A stretch of DNA of 23,773 nt from Haplosporangium gracile (lineage: Eukaryota; Mortierellomycota; Mortierellomycetes; Mortierellales; Mortierellaceae), in the NCBI GenBank assembly GCA_015499985.1, contig JAAAUF010000653.1:1-23773 (forward strand), given 5' to 3'. Position 1 is the stretch's first letter. Every line of letters starts with the position of its first letter. Shown here one piece after another: positions 10,287-19,421 of this stretch. Under the pieces are notes generated by a model that saw only the letters and a program-made list of their open reading frames with translations, was not told the DNA's origin and made no database searches. A program made the position numbers and the translations under genes.

Positions 10287-10327
10287 AAGAAGAAGAAGAA
10301 GAAGAAGAAGAAAAAGAAAGGAAGGGT
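10287..10327. repeat. GAA microsatellite inside a pure purine tract
   Basis: Nearly nine AAG units (10287-10312) run into a further A/G-only stretch ending in GGAAGGG, giving about 40 consecutive purines on the plus strand. On the minus strand this is a TTC pyrimidine tract within the presumed leader or promoter of the coiled-coil gene. Such mirror-type tracts can form triplexes in vitro. Confidence 0.85.
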
Positions 10328-10807
10328 GAGGATGGTGTGGGGTGTGGAGGAAAGAAACAAAGTGTAGAAGAAAAGAAGAAGAGAGCAAAAACCAAACGCA
10401 AAGGTCAATTCGACTTTAGTAATAAAGAAAACAAAAACGAAACAGCGCCCACTCTTCTCCACTCTCACTCCACTCCACTTGCCTTTGACAAAGCTACAAC
10501 TCCAAGCCCGTGGGTGTGTGTTTGTCTGCCCCCTTTCGCTCGTGTCGGTGCTCTCAATTTTCAACGGCATCTTCTTTTTTGTCTCCGTCCGTCCGTCCAC
10601 CCGTTTTCGCAAGTTTTTCCCCATCCAACCAACCCTCATTTTTACTTTCTAATGTATACTCTCTCTCCTCCTCGTTGTCCTTCAACGCCCATTTGGTTTT
10701 TTGATTGTATTGTCTCGTTTTGTCTTTTTGTGTCCCCAATGGTTCGATTGTGCGTTTGCCCCGTTGAATGTATGTGCATGTTAATACATCTCGTGCTTAT
10801 TCAACCC

Positions 10808-10834
10808 ACAGACAGACAGAGAGACAGACAGACA
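10808..10834. repeat. CAGA tetranucleotide repeat
   Basis: Imperfect (CAGA)n run with a GAGA interruption, in CT/CA-rich DNA shortly before the short open frame that starts at 10863. Confidence 0.8.
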
Positions 10835-10862
10835 CATAAAGAATACCACGACAACCCTTTGC

Positions 10863-10976
10863 ATGGATATCAATCACTTCGTGGCATTCAGCCAGCCGTT
10901 GACCAACTTCCTTCAAGGAAGTCTACCACGTATATCAGGACTCGACATAAGCAACAGGAAGCGTGGCACGTCGTGA
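10863..10976 (+). other. Possible first coding exon or small ORF (unproven)
   Basis: An ATG at 10863 follows about 400 bp of plus-strand CT-rich DNA (10440-10860). It opens a 37-codon frame (begins MDINHFVAFSQPLTNF, ends RKRGTS) with many C-ending codons in its first half. A canonical-looking donor, GTGAGT, sits at 10973 just before the in-frame TGA, so this could be a first exon. I could not find a convincing second exon: one weak candidate follows the acceptor TTCTCAG at about 11262 and would close after about 17 codons. The product is not recognised. An open run of 37 codons is common by chance. Confidence 0.17.
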
Positions 10977-11659
10977 GTGAATGAGTGAGTTCGAGGCCAC
11001 CGAGTGTGAGTGTGTGGTGCCACAGCCATCGAGTGGAGTGCTTGACATGTGGGGCGGGCGAGTTTTGATAGGCGAAAGGTAGGAGAACGAAGATAAACAA
11101 AAACCTTAGTTTTTTTTCTTGTGCTCGATAAGTTTCTCAGCTGCCTGGAATAGGCAAGGTACACTTTCGACAAAGGCATGAAGGACAAAAGGTGAAAGGA
11201 CAGTCAACAAATAACAAGAGAGGATGAAAGAAACGAAGGAAGAGAAAGAAAATTGTTCTCAGCTCTGCGCACGGCGAATCACGACGAGGAAAGTACGAAG
11301 GAAGGAATTGAGAGACACACGCATAGAAAGAGAGGTACAACACACTGTAATATAGCACGCGTCTGTTGCGTGTTTTACCTGTACAATATAAGATATCATT
11401 CCTGTTGGTTTTATCTTGCCGATGGTGTTTCATGTGTCTTCGCATGAGCGAGTGCTTTCCCTGTGGCATAACCTGCCTGGTCTTGAGATATGTTCCAAGG
11501 TCGACTTGGCTATTGGAACAAACCTCTGTGGCAGCCAAAGTTCAATTTTTGGCTCAGTCTGAATAATAGTATGTGCGATTATCAAATGTACCAAGACACC
11601 TTTCGTTTCCCAACCCATCAGCGACTGCTTGTTTGTTGTGTTCAAAGAGGCACATTTTT

Positions 11660-11838
11660 TCTCTGCGCGCTTTCTTCACCCTTCTTTCTCTTCACCCTTC
11701 TCCCCACCTCCCTCCCCCACCTACCTCATTCACTTCTTTTCACAACGTAAGTTCTTACATCCTCAACATTCTTCAACACACCTTGTTGTATACCTTGTCA
11801 CACCATTCACTTGGAAGAAGAAAAAAAAAACTTAAAGG
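11660..11838 (+). promoter_or_regulatory. CT-rich tract followed by a possible 5'UTR intron
   Basis: A pyrimidine tract (about 11660-11746) resembling the leader of the Kre9-like gene ends in CACAAC followed by GTAAGT (11747). A possible acceptor, TTAAAG, ends at 11837, directly before an ATG at 11839 that opens only 42 codons ending in simple repeat. This could mark the start of an unannotated plus-strand transcript. The evidence is composition and one canonical donor only. Confidence 0.17.
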
Positions 11839-11926
11839 ATGATTGCTTTGCCGCCCCAGGCGGAAATCATAATGTCGATCAGCTTAGCACATATTTCTGA
11901 ATCTGATTTTCGTTTTTTTTTCTCAT

Positions 11927-11950
11927 TCTCTCTTTCGAAAGAAAGAGAGA
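11927..11950. repeat. Perfect 10-bp inverted repeat with GAAA loop
   Basis: TCTCTCTTTC (11927-11936) and GAAAGAGAGA (11941-11950) are exact reverse complements separated by GAAA, so an RNA copy could form a 10-bp hairpin closed by a GNRA-type tetraloop. Both arms are simple CT/GA sequence, so a chance origin from low complexity is likely. Confidence 0.5.
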
Positions 11951-12031
11951 GAGAAAGACAAGAATAACAACAACCGGATACGGATGGAGTGAATTTACTA
12001 TGAATATAATAGATATTAACCATCGTTGTCT

Positions 12032-12428
12032 TTATTTCTGCTGACAGGTATCCTTCCCTTTGAATCCGATCTCGTAAGGATAGCAGTGGACAGCTTCACC
12101 ACAAGGTAATACATCGGGAACACGTCTTTCGCACTCATACGGCATGATTGTGAATATCTCAAGAGAGAAAAAAAAAAGAGAGGAATGATGCACTTATCAT
12201 GCTAATTCAGACCAAACACAAATAATGGTGTCAAATTCGTATAACCCTGACCTCGTCCCATCACATAATCATCGCCTTTTGAACGCGATTTGGAGTGGCG
12301 AAGATCATAACGAAACGAAATGAATCGAAAACTAACATATTTTTCATCTTTTGTGCGCGTTTTCAGCAAGTAGGGCAAGCAATCTTCTCCGTTCAAGACG
12401 TGTTTTTGTGTGTAAATGACAATGTGTA
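12032..12428 (-). other. Possible two-exon 3' part of a small minus-strand gene (unproven)
   Basis: On the minus strand, a T-rich acceptor (ending CTGTCTAG, AG at 12430-12429) precedes an open piece 12428-12337 ending at a GTTAGT donor. A second strong pyrimidine acceptor (ending CTCTTGAG at 12158) precedes an open piece 12157-12032 ending in TAA. Joined, they stay in one frame and read ...CLPYLLKTRTKDEKY then IFTIMPYECERR...KDTCQQK. The second piece contains its own 37-codon ORF (ATG 12145) with four cysteines. No first exon was established, although an open run from ATG 12768 ending at GTGAGA (12658) lies upstream in a phase that does not join. The family is unrecognised, and the plus strand of the same DNA also has open frames, so this remains speculative. 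Confidence 0.15.
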
Positions 12429-13170
12429 CTAGACAGATTACGACAAAAGAAATAAAAAAAATCGCCTTGAAAAAAAAAAAATGAAATCCGCTGTGTGTGA
12501 ATGGATGTCCTTTGTTTTGATTGTCTAGTATGCAAGCCACCCAATTAGTGATCGGGTCTCAGTTGAGCGATTGATTGCGACGGTGGTCTCTCTGCTCCCA
12601 TCACATCACCGACCGTTAAAAAAAAATGCGCTATGTTATTTTGGTGGCGTCCTCTCACTCTAAAGTTGGCTCACTTCGTGCAGGCGGGAGCGGGCAAACG
12701 TGGTCCAGATGAAGCCCTTTAACTAGATAACCTAGTCTCATGCCCCCAGTTAAGTCCCGCACACGCATTGCATGCGACATCGAAGGGCTGCACTAAAAAA
12801 TGAGGGGTTGAGCCGGTCTCAAAGTCATGTTGCTGCTGCTCTCAGTTCTAGCCCATGGTTATAGAGAGAGTCCGCCCTGCCTTGTCTGTCTCTTTTTTAT
12901 TTCATATCCTAATTCCCCTGTCTGCTCTGCGAGATCGGTATTTTTTCAAATCCCATCCCACCACTCCGCAAGCGCAGGCCTACAGAAGGCAAGAGAGAGT
13001 GAGCAACACAAAATTGCTCACTTTTTTTTCTTAAGAAAAAGCTGATTCTTGACCATCCATAAGGCCCTATCCATCTCGTCTTACAACAACCTTGTTGAAA
13101 GTTGAGAGCACCACTACTAAAACTTTTTTTCATCTCTCACAACACAAGTGGGATAGGATGGTACAGGTAT

Positions 13171-13192
13171 GTTGTTGTTGTTGTTGTTGTTG
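13171..13192. repeat. Trinucleotide microsatellite (GTT)7
   Basis: Seven GTT units plus one base in non-coding DNA about 1.4 kb upstream of the Kre9-like gene. Confidence 0.9.
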
Positions 13193-13394
13193 ACAAAGAA
13201 AAGGCGATCAAGGAAAAAGAAAGGCCTAATAAAACGAGAGCCATAAATAAATGAAGTTGTTGTCCACAATATTAACCACAAGTTTGGTGAACGAGGTAGC
13301 CATGTCTTTGTTGTACCAACCCATTCAACCTAAACATATACATACCCACAGTGGCAATAATATAGAGCTATTGTACGCTCGTTTCATGTGCCAA

Positions 13395-13414
13395 TTTTTT
13401 TTTTTTTTTTTTTT
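13395..13414. repeat. Poly(T) run of 20
   Basis: Uninterrupted run of twenty T in non-coding DNA. Such dA:dT tracts disfavour nucleosomes; alternatively this could be the trace of a retroposed poly(A) tail on the minus strand, but no associated element is recognisable. Confidence 0.9.
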
Positions 13415-14443
13415 GGGCGAGATTATAAACCATGCATTTTTCTCAGAGAGTACGCGCGAGGCGGCTGTTGCTTTTTTTGCCAGAGTCACTTATTACATTC
13501 ATAGATACATCAGGATCATTTCAGTTTTCATGTTTGTTAAATTATGGGAGAAAAGGGAAGGAAGGGGAAAAAAGCAACAAAGAGGGGCACAGAAGTGAAG
13601 TGAGAGTGAAGAGAGAGGATAAGGGGCAGGGGATGGGGAAGGATGTGGTGTCAAGTTACAGGCACAACAAGAGAAGCCGAGTAGATAGAAAGAGTGTAAG
13701 GAGAGAGATGAAAGGCTTTTTTTATCCTCCTGTGCCTGCGTCCCTTGTGTTTGTATCAAATCGATATCTCCCATCCATCCGCAATGTTGTTATTTTCTTC
13801 CCAACGGTAAACGGGCACGTACTCACGCATAGAGACAAAGAGAGAGAAGGAGAAGAAGGGCGAAAGGGATGGGAATGGGAAGAGATGGGAATGCTATTTA
13901 TTGCTGTTGTTGAAGATTGCGCAACATAGAGACAAACAAAAGAACTAGAAAAAAAAAATGAACTGAATCAGCGTTCTGGTAGGTGTTCACTTTCTTCGTT
14001 GATCCCTCGGACGATTCTTTCTACGTCTCTTGCGTTTATTTGCTGTTGTCGTTGTCGATGTCACCGCGGTGTTATTTTTTTGTCTTTCTCATCCGTCCTT
14101 ATGACAGCTACGTTTGCTTACCCTTCCTGTTTCTCTTCTTTTTCTTCTGCAAAGAAAATGTAAGTAAGAAAGAGAAACGACGTTCTCGACCAACCCGATT
14201 AAGCCGTGTGCGTGTGTGTTTATTTGGTGAGCAGCAGAGAGTACAAAAGAGGGTTGAACCTGTTTCGTTGGACTTAGTTTGTTAGTGTAGTTTTTTTTCT
14301 ATTATTATTTACTGCTGTTGCTGTTATTGGCTGACTCTCGTCCCATTTATTCCATCCGATTGCACTCATTCAATCAATGAGAAGTAAGAAACCCTTTCTC
14401 TCTCCCTCTTCCCCTGTGTGGTGCCTGAACCTGACGGAACGAA

Positions 14444-14575
14444 GCGAAGCCTCCGTCTCTCTCTTCTCATCCCTTTTTCTTCATCTCTTTTTTTCTCATC
14501 TTTTGTTTCTTTTCTTTTCTCCTCATCACCTCTCCTTCCTCTACCTCAACCCCCCACTTTAAACACTCATCCACA
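14444..14575 (+). promoter_or_regulatory. CT-rich core promoter/leader of the Kre9-like gene
   Basis: More than 100 bp of almost pure pyrimidine (CTCTCT, TTTCTT, CCTCATCACC blocks, about 14450-14560) lead to ACTTTAAACACTCATCCACA directly before the ATG. CT blocks just upstream of an A/C-rich, G-poor leader are typical of strongly expressed filamentous-fungal genes and agree with the strict C-ending codon choice downstream. There is no clear TATA box at the expected distance. Confidence 0.5.
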
Positions 14576-15181
14576 ATGAAGTTCATCGCTGTCGCCCTTG
14601 CTCTTACCGCTGTCGCCTCTGCCCAGATTCAGCTCAGGTACGTAATACCAACCCCTTTATCCTCAATCATCTCTCTCTGTGTCTACAAGTGTACTAAACA
14701 TCTCTTTATCTCCGTCCGTTTCTACCAATATAGCGACCCTACTCAGGGTACCGTCTGGAAGGTCGGTGTTCCCCAGTACGTCCGCTGGACCGGCACCTGC
14801 GCCTCTATGGGCGCTGCAGGCAAGGCCGTCACGGTCGAGATCATTAACGGCCCCGCCGACAACGTCAAGTTTATTGCTGACCTCGGAACCATCGACTGCA
14901 CCTCTACTACCAACACTTCGACCATGTTGACTGTCCCCACCAAGACTAACAACGGACCCTTCGAGTCTGGCACCTATGCTCTCCGTGTCAACACTAACCC
15001 CATCCAGTACACCACCAACTTCCAGATTAACAACCCCGATACTCCCGCCCCCAGCACCGCCCCCTCCGGCACCACTGCCCCCACCACCCAGCCCACCACC
15101 AAGCCCTCGTCTGCCAACACCTTGGTTGCCGGCTCTGCCTTGGCCATGGCTGCCCTCGCCATTGCCCAGCTCGTCCTTTAA
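14576..15181 (+). CDS. Secreted GPI-anchored protein with Kre9/Knh1-type N-terminal domain, two exons
   Basis: Exons 14576-14637 and 14734-15181 flank an intron 14638-14733 (GTACGT...TATAG), giving 169 aa. Residues 1-17 (MKFIAVALALTAVASAQ) are a classic signal peptide. Residues 21-121 fit the Ig-like domain of the Ser-Thr-rich GPI-anchored/Kre9-Knh1 family: a WKVG..QYVRWTG start, two cysteines (43 and 76) that could pair, an NTS sequon at 81, and GTYALRV near the end. A Pro/Thr/Ser linker (122-147) leads to a probable anchor site around SSAN (146-149) and a hydrophobic tail (151-169) typical of GPI signals. Members are found at the fungal cell surface and are linked to beta-glucan or wall assembly; the role of this one is inferred. 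The single small Ig-like domain is usual for the short fungal members. Codons are almost all C-ending, implying high expression. The intron is 96 nt with no in-frame stop, so its retention would insert 32 residues after the signal peptide. Confidence 0.88.
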   Translation: MKFIAVALALTAVASAQIQLRYVIPTPLSSIISLCVYKCTKHLFISVRFYQYSDPTQGTVWKVGVPQYVRWTGTCASMGAAGKAVTVEIINGPADNVKFIADLGTIDCTSTTNTSTMLTVPTKTNNGPFESGTYALRVNTNPIQYTTNFQINNPDTPAPSTAPSGTTAPTTQPTTKPSSANTLVAGSALAMAALAIAQLVL

Positions 15182-16359
15182 AAAATTGATACCTCCTTTT
15201 TATAAAAAGCCTCGGACTGGACTTCGGGTGGCCCACTTATTTCTCACTACGCAGACGTCGAACGGAAAGGGCTTGGTATGGATGGATGGAAGAAGATTGG
15301 AAGAGGGTCAACGACGAGAGACGGGACGGATGATTGCAATAAGTGAGCAAATGTTGCACGAGGGGAAAAACTGATGAGTCCCCAATCCATATGGGGGTTG
15401 TTCTTCACCCTTTTGCTCTCTTTTTTATTTCCCTCCTAACAGGGCTGTCTCTTAAGTTTATCCTTTTCTCTCTTTCTTCTGTTCATCTTGGCTCTCTGTT
15501 CTCTTCTGCGCATAAAATAATAACATAATACAAAAAAAAAATAAGGGCCTCAATTGGCTCCTTCTACTACTTTGTCTCTTTTCTTCTCACATCACCATTT
15601 GTACCAACAACCAATAATCCCGACCTAATAAAAAAAGTCTTTTAAAAAACTTTTTGTATGAACGCTCAAACGATGATGATGCTTCTTTGTAATGGTTCTT
15701 GCTTTTATTTTTGAACGACGACGAAAAAAATTGTTTGAGAGGGATGGGAAGGAATGAAGGGAAATGGAAATGGAGTCAAACTAACGGACATCACACGGCC
15801 CGAACGTTAAAACCCTTCACCCCCTTTCTCTTCCTTCTTCGGGAACGAAGAGGAACACAAAAAAAAGACAAAAATAATAAAATTCAATCGTCTCTGGTGG
15901 TACAATCGGTGTCTTTGTTGCCTTGTCTTGTCTTGCCATGCGCAATGTCCTCACTCTCTTCTCTCTTTCGTGCACAAAGTTTCAAGCATGAGTTGTTTCT
16001 TTTTTCACCCCTCGTCATCTCGCTCCAGTTTCGCTAAACATGCCACCATTTTCTTTGTCCTCCTCTGTTGTGTGCGCATTTTTTTTTTTTTTCTCGCGCT
16101 AAAAATAATCTTACTCCTTTTGTACTTCGTTGGCTGTTGGCCTTTTTTTTTCTTGTTCGTTCTATTCATGCACGTTGGACCCCTTTGGACCTTTCTTTTC
16201 CTTCTGATCCAGCTTTTTCGCTTTTTCATGCAAAGTAATCATTACACTCCGGGAGCAAGCAGAAAGGAGCACAAGGAAAAGGAAGGATAAGGGGGGATTG
16301 AAAATAGACACTTGCATCCGTCTCGGGCGCATACGCAAAAGCCCAAGTGGCCACCTTAG

Positions 16360-16710
16360 TATACTCTATTCTTTTCTACAAAAACCGCCGACTACGAACC
16401 GTCGCCAGATTGCATTGCATGCCGCAAAGAGAAGACTGAGACCTTCCCGAACAAGCACCCCAAGAATAGAGTCCTTGAAAGGGGATCCCCCTATGACCTC
16501 AAAAATAGGTGAGAGTAGCAGAAAAAACAGGGGGTGATGTGATGATCAAAGATATGAAAAAAAAAGTGCGGCAGACGAAGAGAGTTTAGCGACATCGATA
16601 TCAATAACAAAGAGCCGTCGGAGCTCTGGACACTGACCGACGGGGCGGGGCAGAAAAATGCGAGTGTGAGAGCGGGTGGTCAAGCGGATGTTCTTTTATT
16701 TTGCTTATGA
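16360..16710 (+). other. Possible two-exon coding island (unproven)
   Basis: After an acceptor-like CACCTTAG (AG at 16358-16359), a frame is open from 16360 to a GTGAGA donor at 16509 and reads ...DYEPSPDCIACRKEKTET...SPYDLKN. Removing 16509-16589 (ends GTTTAG) joins it in frame to 16590-16710, reading S-DIDINNKEPSELW... to TGA 16708-16710. Third positions are G/C-rich over the core, like the real genes. Against it: the 81-nt intron is A-rich with no branch site, no initiating exon was found, the opposite strand is also open across much of the first piece, and no family is recognised. It could also be an eroded fragment. Confidence 0.18.
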
Positions 16711-17092
16711 GTTCTATATTTTCTGTGTACGAGAGCGTGCTGAAGAGACAAAGAAAAGAGCGCGATGAAGACACATAGAAAAAAAACATCCGACTCCACT
16801 TGTCAGTTCCAGATCTCTTGACTCTTTGTCTCTCCTATGGTCTTCACCCAGCAGCATCATAAACACATAAGCAGCATCATCATCGACATCATTGTCGACA
16901 CCGCCATGATCATTGAGAACCACCATCTCCCTTTTTTTTTTCCCTACGTTCGACCTTTCAGCTGTTTGTGATCAGTCTCTGTGATAAAATTGCTAAACGA
17001 CGAAGAAGTTAAGGATTTTCCTTGTTCCCATTCTCTCATGATATTTCATTTATCCATCCCTCTTGCTAATCGATTAGCATCGGATAGTATGA

Positions 17093-17118
17093 GTATGTGT
17101 ATGTGTATGTGTATGTAT
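17093..17118. repeat. Hexanucleotide repeat (GTATGT)4
   Basis: Four GTATGT units plus a partial copy in AT-rich intergenic DNA. Confidence 0.85.
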
Positions 17119-18122
17119 CAAGCATAAACACAAACAGACGCAAGAGCTAATTGATCATCACTTATTAAATTATCCAATCTACAGTTCAACCATGTCGATA
17201 CCCTACTCATTCACCATTCACCCGCCCGCAGAGCAAAATAAAACAAAAAAAGTCAGCTAGGAACTAAAGTGTGAGCAATAAGCACAAAATGGGCGCTGTG
17301 GATACCCTCTCTTTACATACGCTGGAAGTATCAACTTTGCAAGCGTTCTACAAGGTTTTTATCCGTTTCTGTGAGCCCTCCTGTCTCTCTCTCTTGCTCT
17401 TCCTCTCGTTCCTGGCTGGCGGCTGGTAGCTAGCTGTCTGGACGGACGGATGGATTTAAGTGAACACGACAAGAAAACAAGAACAAGAGTAAGAGCAAGG
17501 CAAGCAAGGTGACATCACGCGCGCATAGCTTTCGTACTGAGTCTCCGCCTGCTTCGCTTTGAGCTGGCGCTTGTTTCTTTACCACCTTATCCATCCTTTC
17601 CCTCTCCTTTCTGGAACTTCCCGTTTGACCCGCTCGGCCGGATAATACACCGATCCATTCACACACCACATGACTAGACTCCTCCAAGTGTTACACGGAC
17701 GGAAAACCAGTTCTTGGTTGTTGTTTTTTTAGATCCATTCTCTCATATTCACCGGCATAACGATTTCGCATGATTACTTTTTTGCCCCGTTTGCATGGAG
17801 ACATCCACCCCCACTCCAATGCTCAGAAATGAATAAACAGGGTGGATGAAGTCATTGACATGCAGAACAAAAGGCGGAAATAAGCGAGGAAATGGAAGAC
17901 AAAAGAAGAAGACAACGAGAAGAAAGAAAGAGGGGTCGTGCGGAAATATTTTGTCATTTTGTCTAGAAAGGCTCTTTCGTTGTGTCTTTGTCATTCATCG
18001 GCCAAATATACACTTGTCTTCGTAGGTATGTTCTCATTTCATGGCCCAATGAACTGAATTTATGCCAAGCTCAGCTATCCATCTACCCACGCCTTTTTGG
18101 TTTACCCCGCTAAAGGTACCGC

Positions 18123-18141
18123 AAAAAAAAAAAAAAAAAAA
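18123..18141. repeat. Poly(A) run of 19
   Basis: Nineteen consecutive A in intergenic DNA, without flanking target-site duplications that I can recognise. Confidence 0.9.
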
Positions 18142-19421
18142 TAGCCGCCCATCATTTTGTCCTTCTTGTCTTCTTTGCTGTTTGTTGTTTGCTGCTGCGT
18201 AACGAGGAGGACGGAGCAAAGAAAAGTGGGGCAGAAAAGAAGAGAAAAGGCGGCCTGAGCAAGTTGCTTGCTCCATTTTTTCCATCCCTCCTCCCTCTTT
18301 CGACAACATTCCTCAGCATAAACACACAAACAAAAACAATGCATATGCACTTACACACTTACGCCCAGCTTGACAAGGGTAGGTGAGAGGCTGTTGGATC
18401 ACAAAACCAAGCAGACATGCATATTGGCGCCCTCGTTTGTTGCCTGGTTATTTTTAATCAGGAAGTACATGGATAAATAAATGGATGGTCCTGCATCCAA
18501 CTCCCCGTCATTCGTGCCTATCGTTTCCGCACTCCCTCTGTCGACCCCTTCACTTGCAGAAATGCCTGTAGGGTGTCGTAAGTGCTTGACTTTGAAATAA
18601 TGCAAGTGGATGAGCAAGAAGAGGAATGGAAAGACCGGAAGAAGGGGGTGGTGGACAGAGCACCTTGGGGAAGAAAGAAGGGATATGGTTTCGGTTCTTT
18701 GAGAACCGTTCATGAAACAAAATCAAAAAAAGAACGGAGGATGGGGAAGAAGGGATCATTTCTGGAAATCATTTTGGTTTCTTGTTATATGCCAGGGTTT
18801 AATGAGGTGGACCTTGAAAAATGAGGTGCTAGGAGGGGATGATGAAGAGAAGGGGCGGAGGGAGAGGTTGGAGTGAGTGACTGAGTGGGTGTGTGTCATT
18901 GGAAGCTTCTTTTTTACCGAGAGAAAGCAGCAAAAATATGGAAGAAGCGAGAGAGAGGGAGATGTGCAGTGCAGTAGGTGTAGAACGGATTGCGTCTGGG
19001 CTAAACGATTTTTTGATCAGTGTTACGGCGCGTCCGTATGTTTCCACCATTACTGCTCTTCACGTAGAACCTCAGTAATGAATAGAGGGCCATCGCATAC
19101 ACGCCGTCTGTGGTTGATCTGTACTGCCTTTTTTTTTCCTTCATGAATCCTTACTTCGCCTTTCTTCTTCTGGAATGAATGAACCAATGTTATTGACGCC
19201 ACCAACTTTTTGATCCCAAAACTATCGACATTTTTTTTCTCCTCCGCGAGATTCTTCGGCCCATGGCCCACAGCTCAAGACGACTGGACCTTGACTGTAT
19301 CTATTGCTTCTCGCCCTCCCGTGACATGGACATTAAGGATAACGGCGATCCCAGCATTGAATTGACTCTATCTCAAACTTGAGGAGCGAATGGGATCATC
19401 ACCTTTCCTGTGACTTGACTC

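Larger units (their letters stand above)
9738..10430 (-). promoter_or_regulatory. Upstream region and probable CT-rich leader of the coiled-coil gene
   Basis: Read on the minus strand, 10430 to 10140 is strongly pyrimidine-rich (TTC repeats, CTTCC blocks), like the leaders before other starts here. It ends in CAGAG followed by GTAATA (about 10132-10138), a possible 5'UTR intron donor. A minus-strand acceptor such as TTAATAG near 9844-9850 would remove about 290 nt of leader. The core start and the UTR intron are inference; the pyrimidine bias is directly visible. Confidence 0.35.
10977..14440. other. Gene-poor, low-complexity intergenic stretch
   Basis: About 3.5 kb without a supported gene. 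It alternates purine-rich and pyrimidine-rich blocks, homopolymers and simple repeats. Exon-like islands with splice-type signals occur near 11747-11967 and 12032-12770, but none forms a complete recognisable gene. Part may be distal promoter of the Kre9-like gene at 14576 or of an unseen divergent transcript. No tRNA-like cloverleaf or known RNA gene was recognised by eye. Confidence 0.5.
15182..19421. other. Gene-poor intergenic stretch downstream of the Kre9-like gene
   Basis: About 4.2 kb without a recognised gene. The first few hundred bases are the 3' flank of the Kre9-like gene, with A-rich candidate poly(A) signals (AAAATAATAAC near 15513; CTAATAAAAAAAG near 15626). Pyrimidine-rich blocks (15920-16230), homopolymers and simple repeats dominate. 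A less degenerate island at about 16300-16710 is listed separately. Another short ATG frame at 18481-18600 (39 codons, with GTAAGT inside at 18578) is compatible with a first exon but has no partner. Minus-strand frames here are mostly low complexity. Confidence 0.5.

Noticed and set aside
10085..10639. Long minus-strand open frames rich in Phe, Leu and Ser
   Set aside because: They are translations of CT-rich microsatellite and leader DNA; three overlapping frames are open at once with no domain and no codon bias like the real genes.
10337..10984. 215-codon plus-strand open frame
   Set aside because: It runs through CT/CA-rich simple sequence. Only its last part, in a different frame from ATG 10863, looked exon-like.
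14679..15374. Alternative frames overlapping the Kre9-like gene (for example Pro-rich 14976-15374)
   Set aside because: The Pro-rich frame is a shift of the Thr/Pro/Ser linker; the frame with signal peptide, Ig-like domain and GPI tail is the real one.
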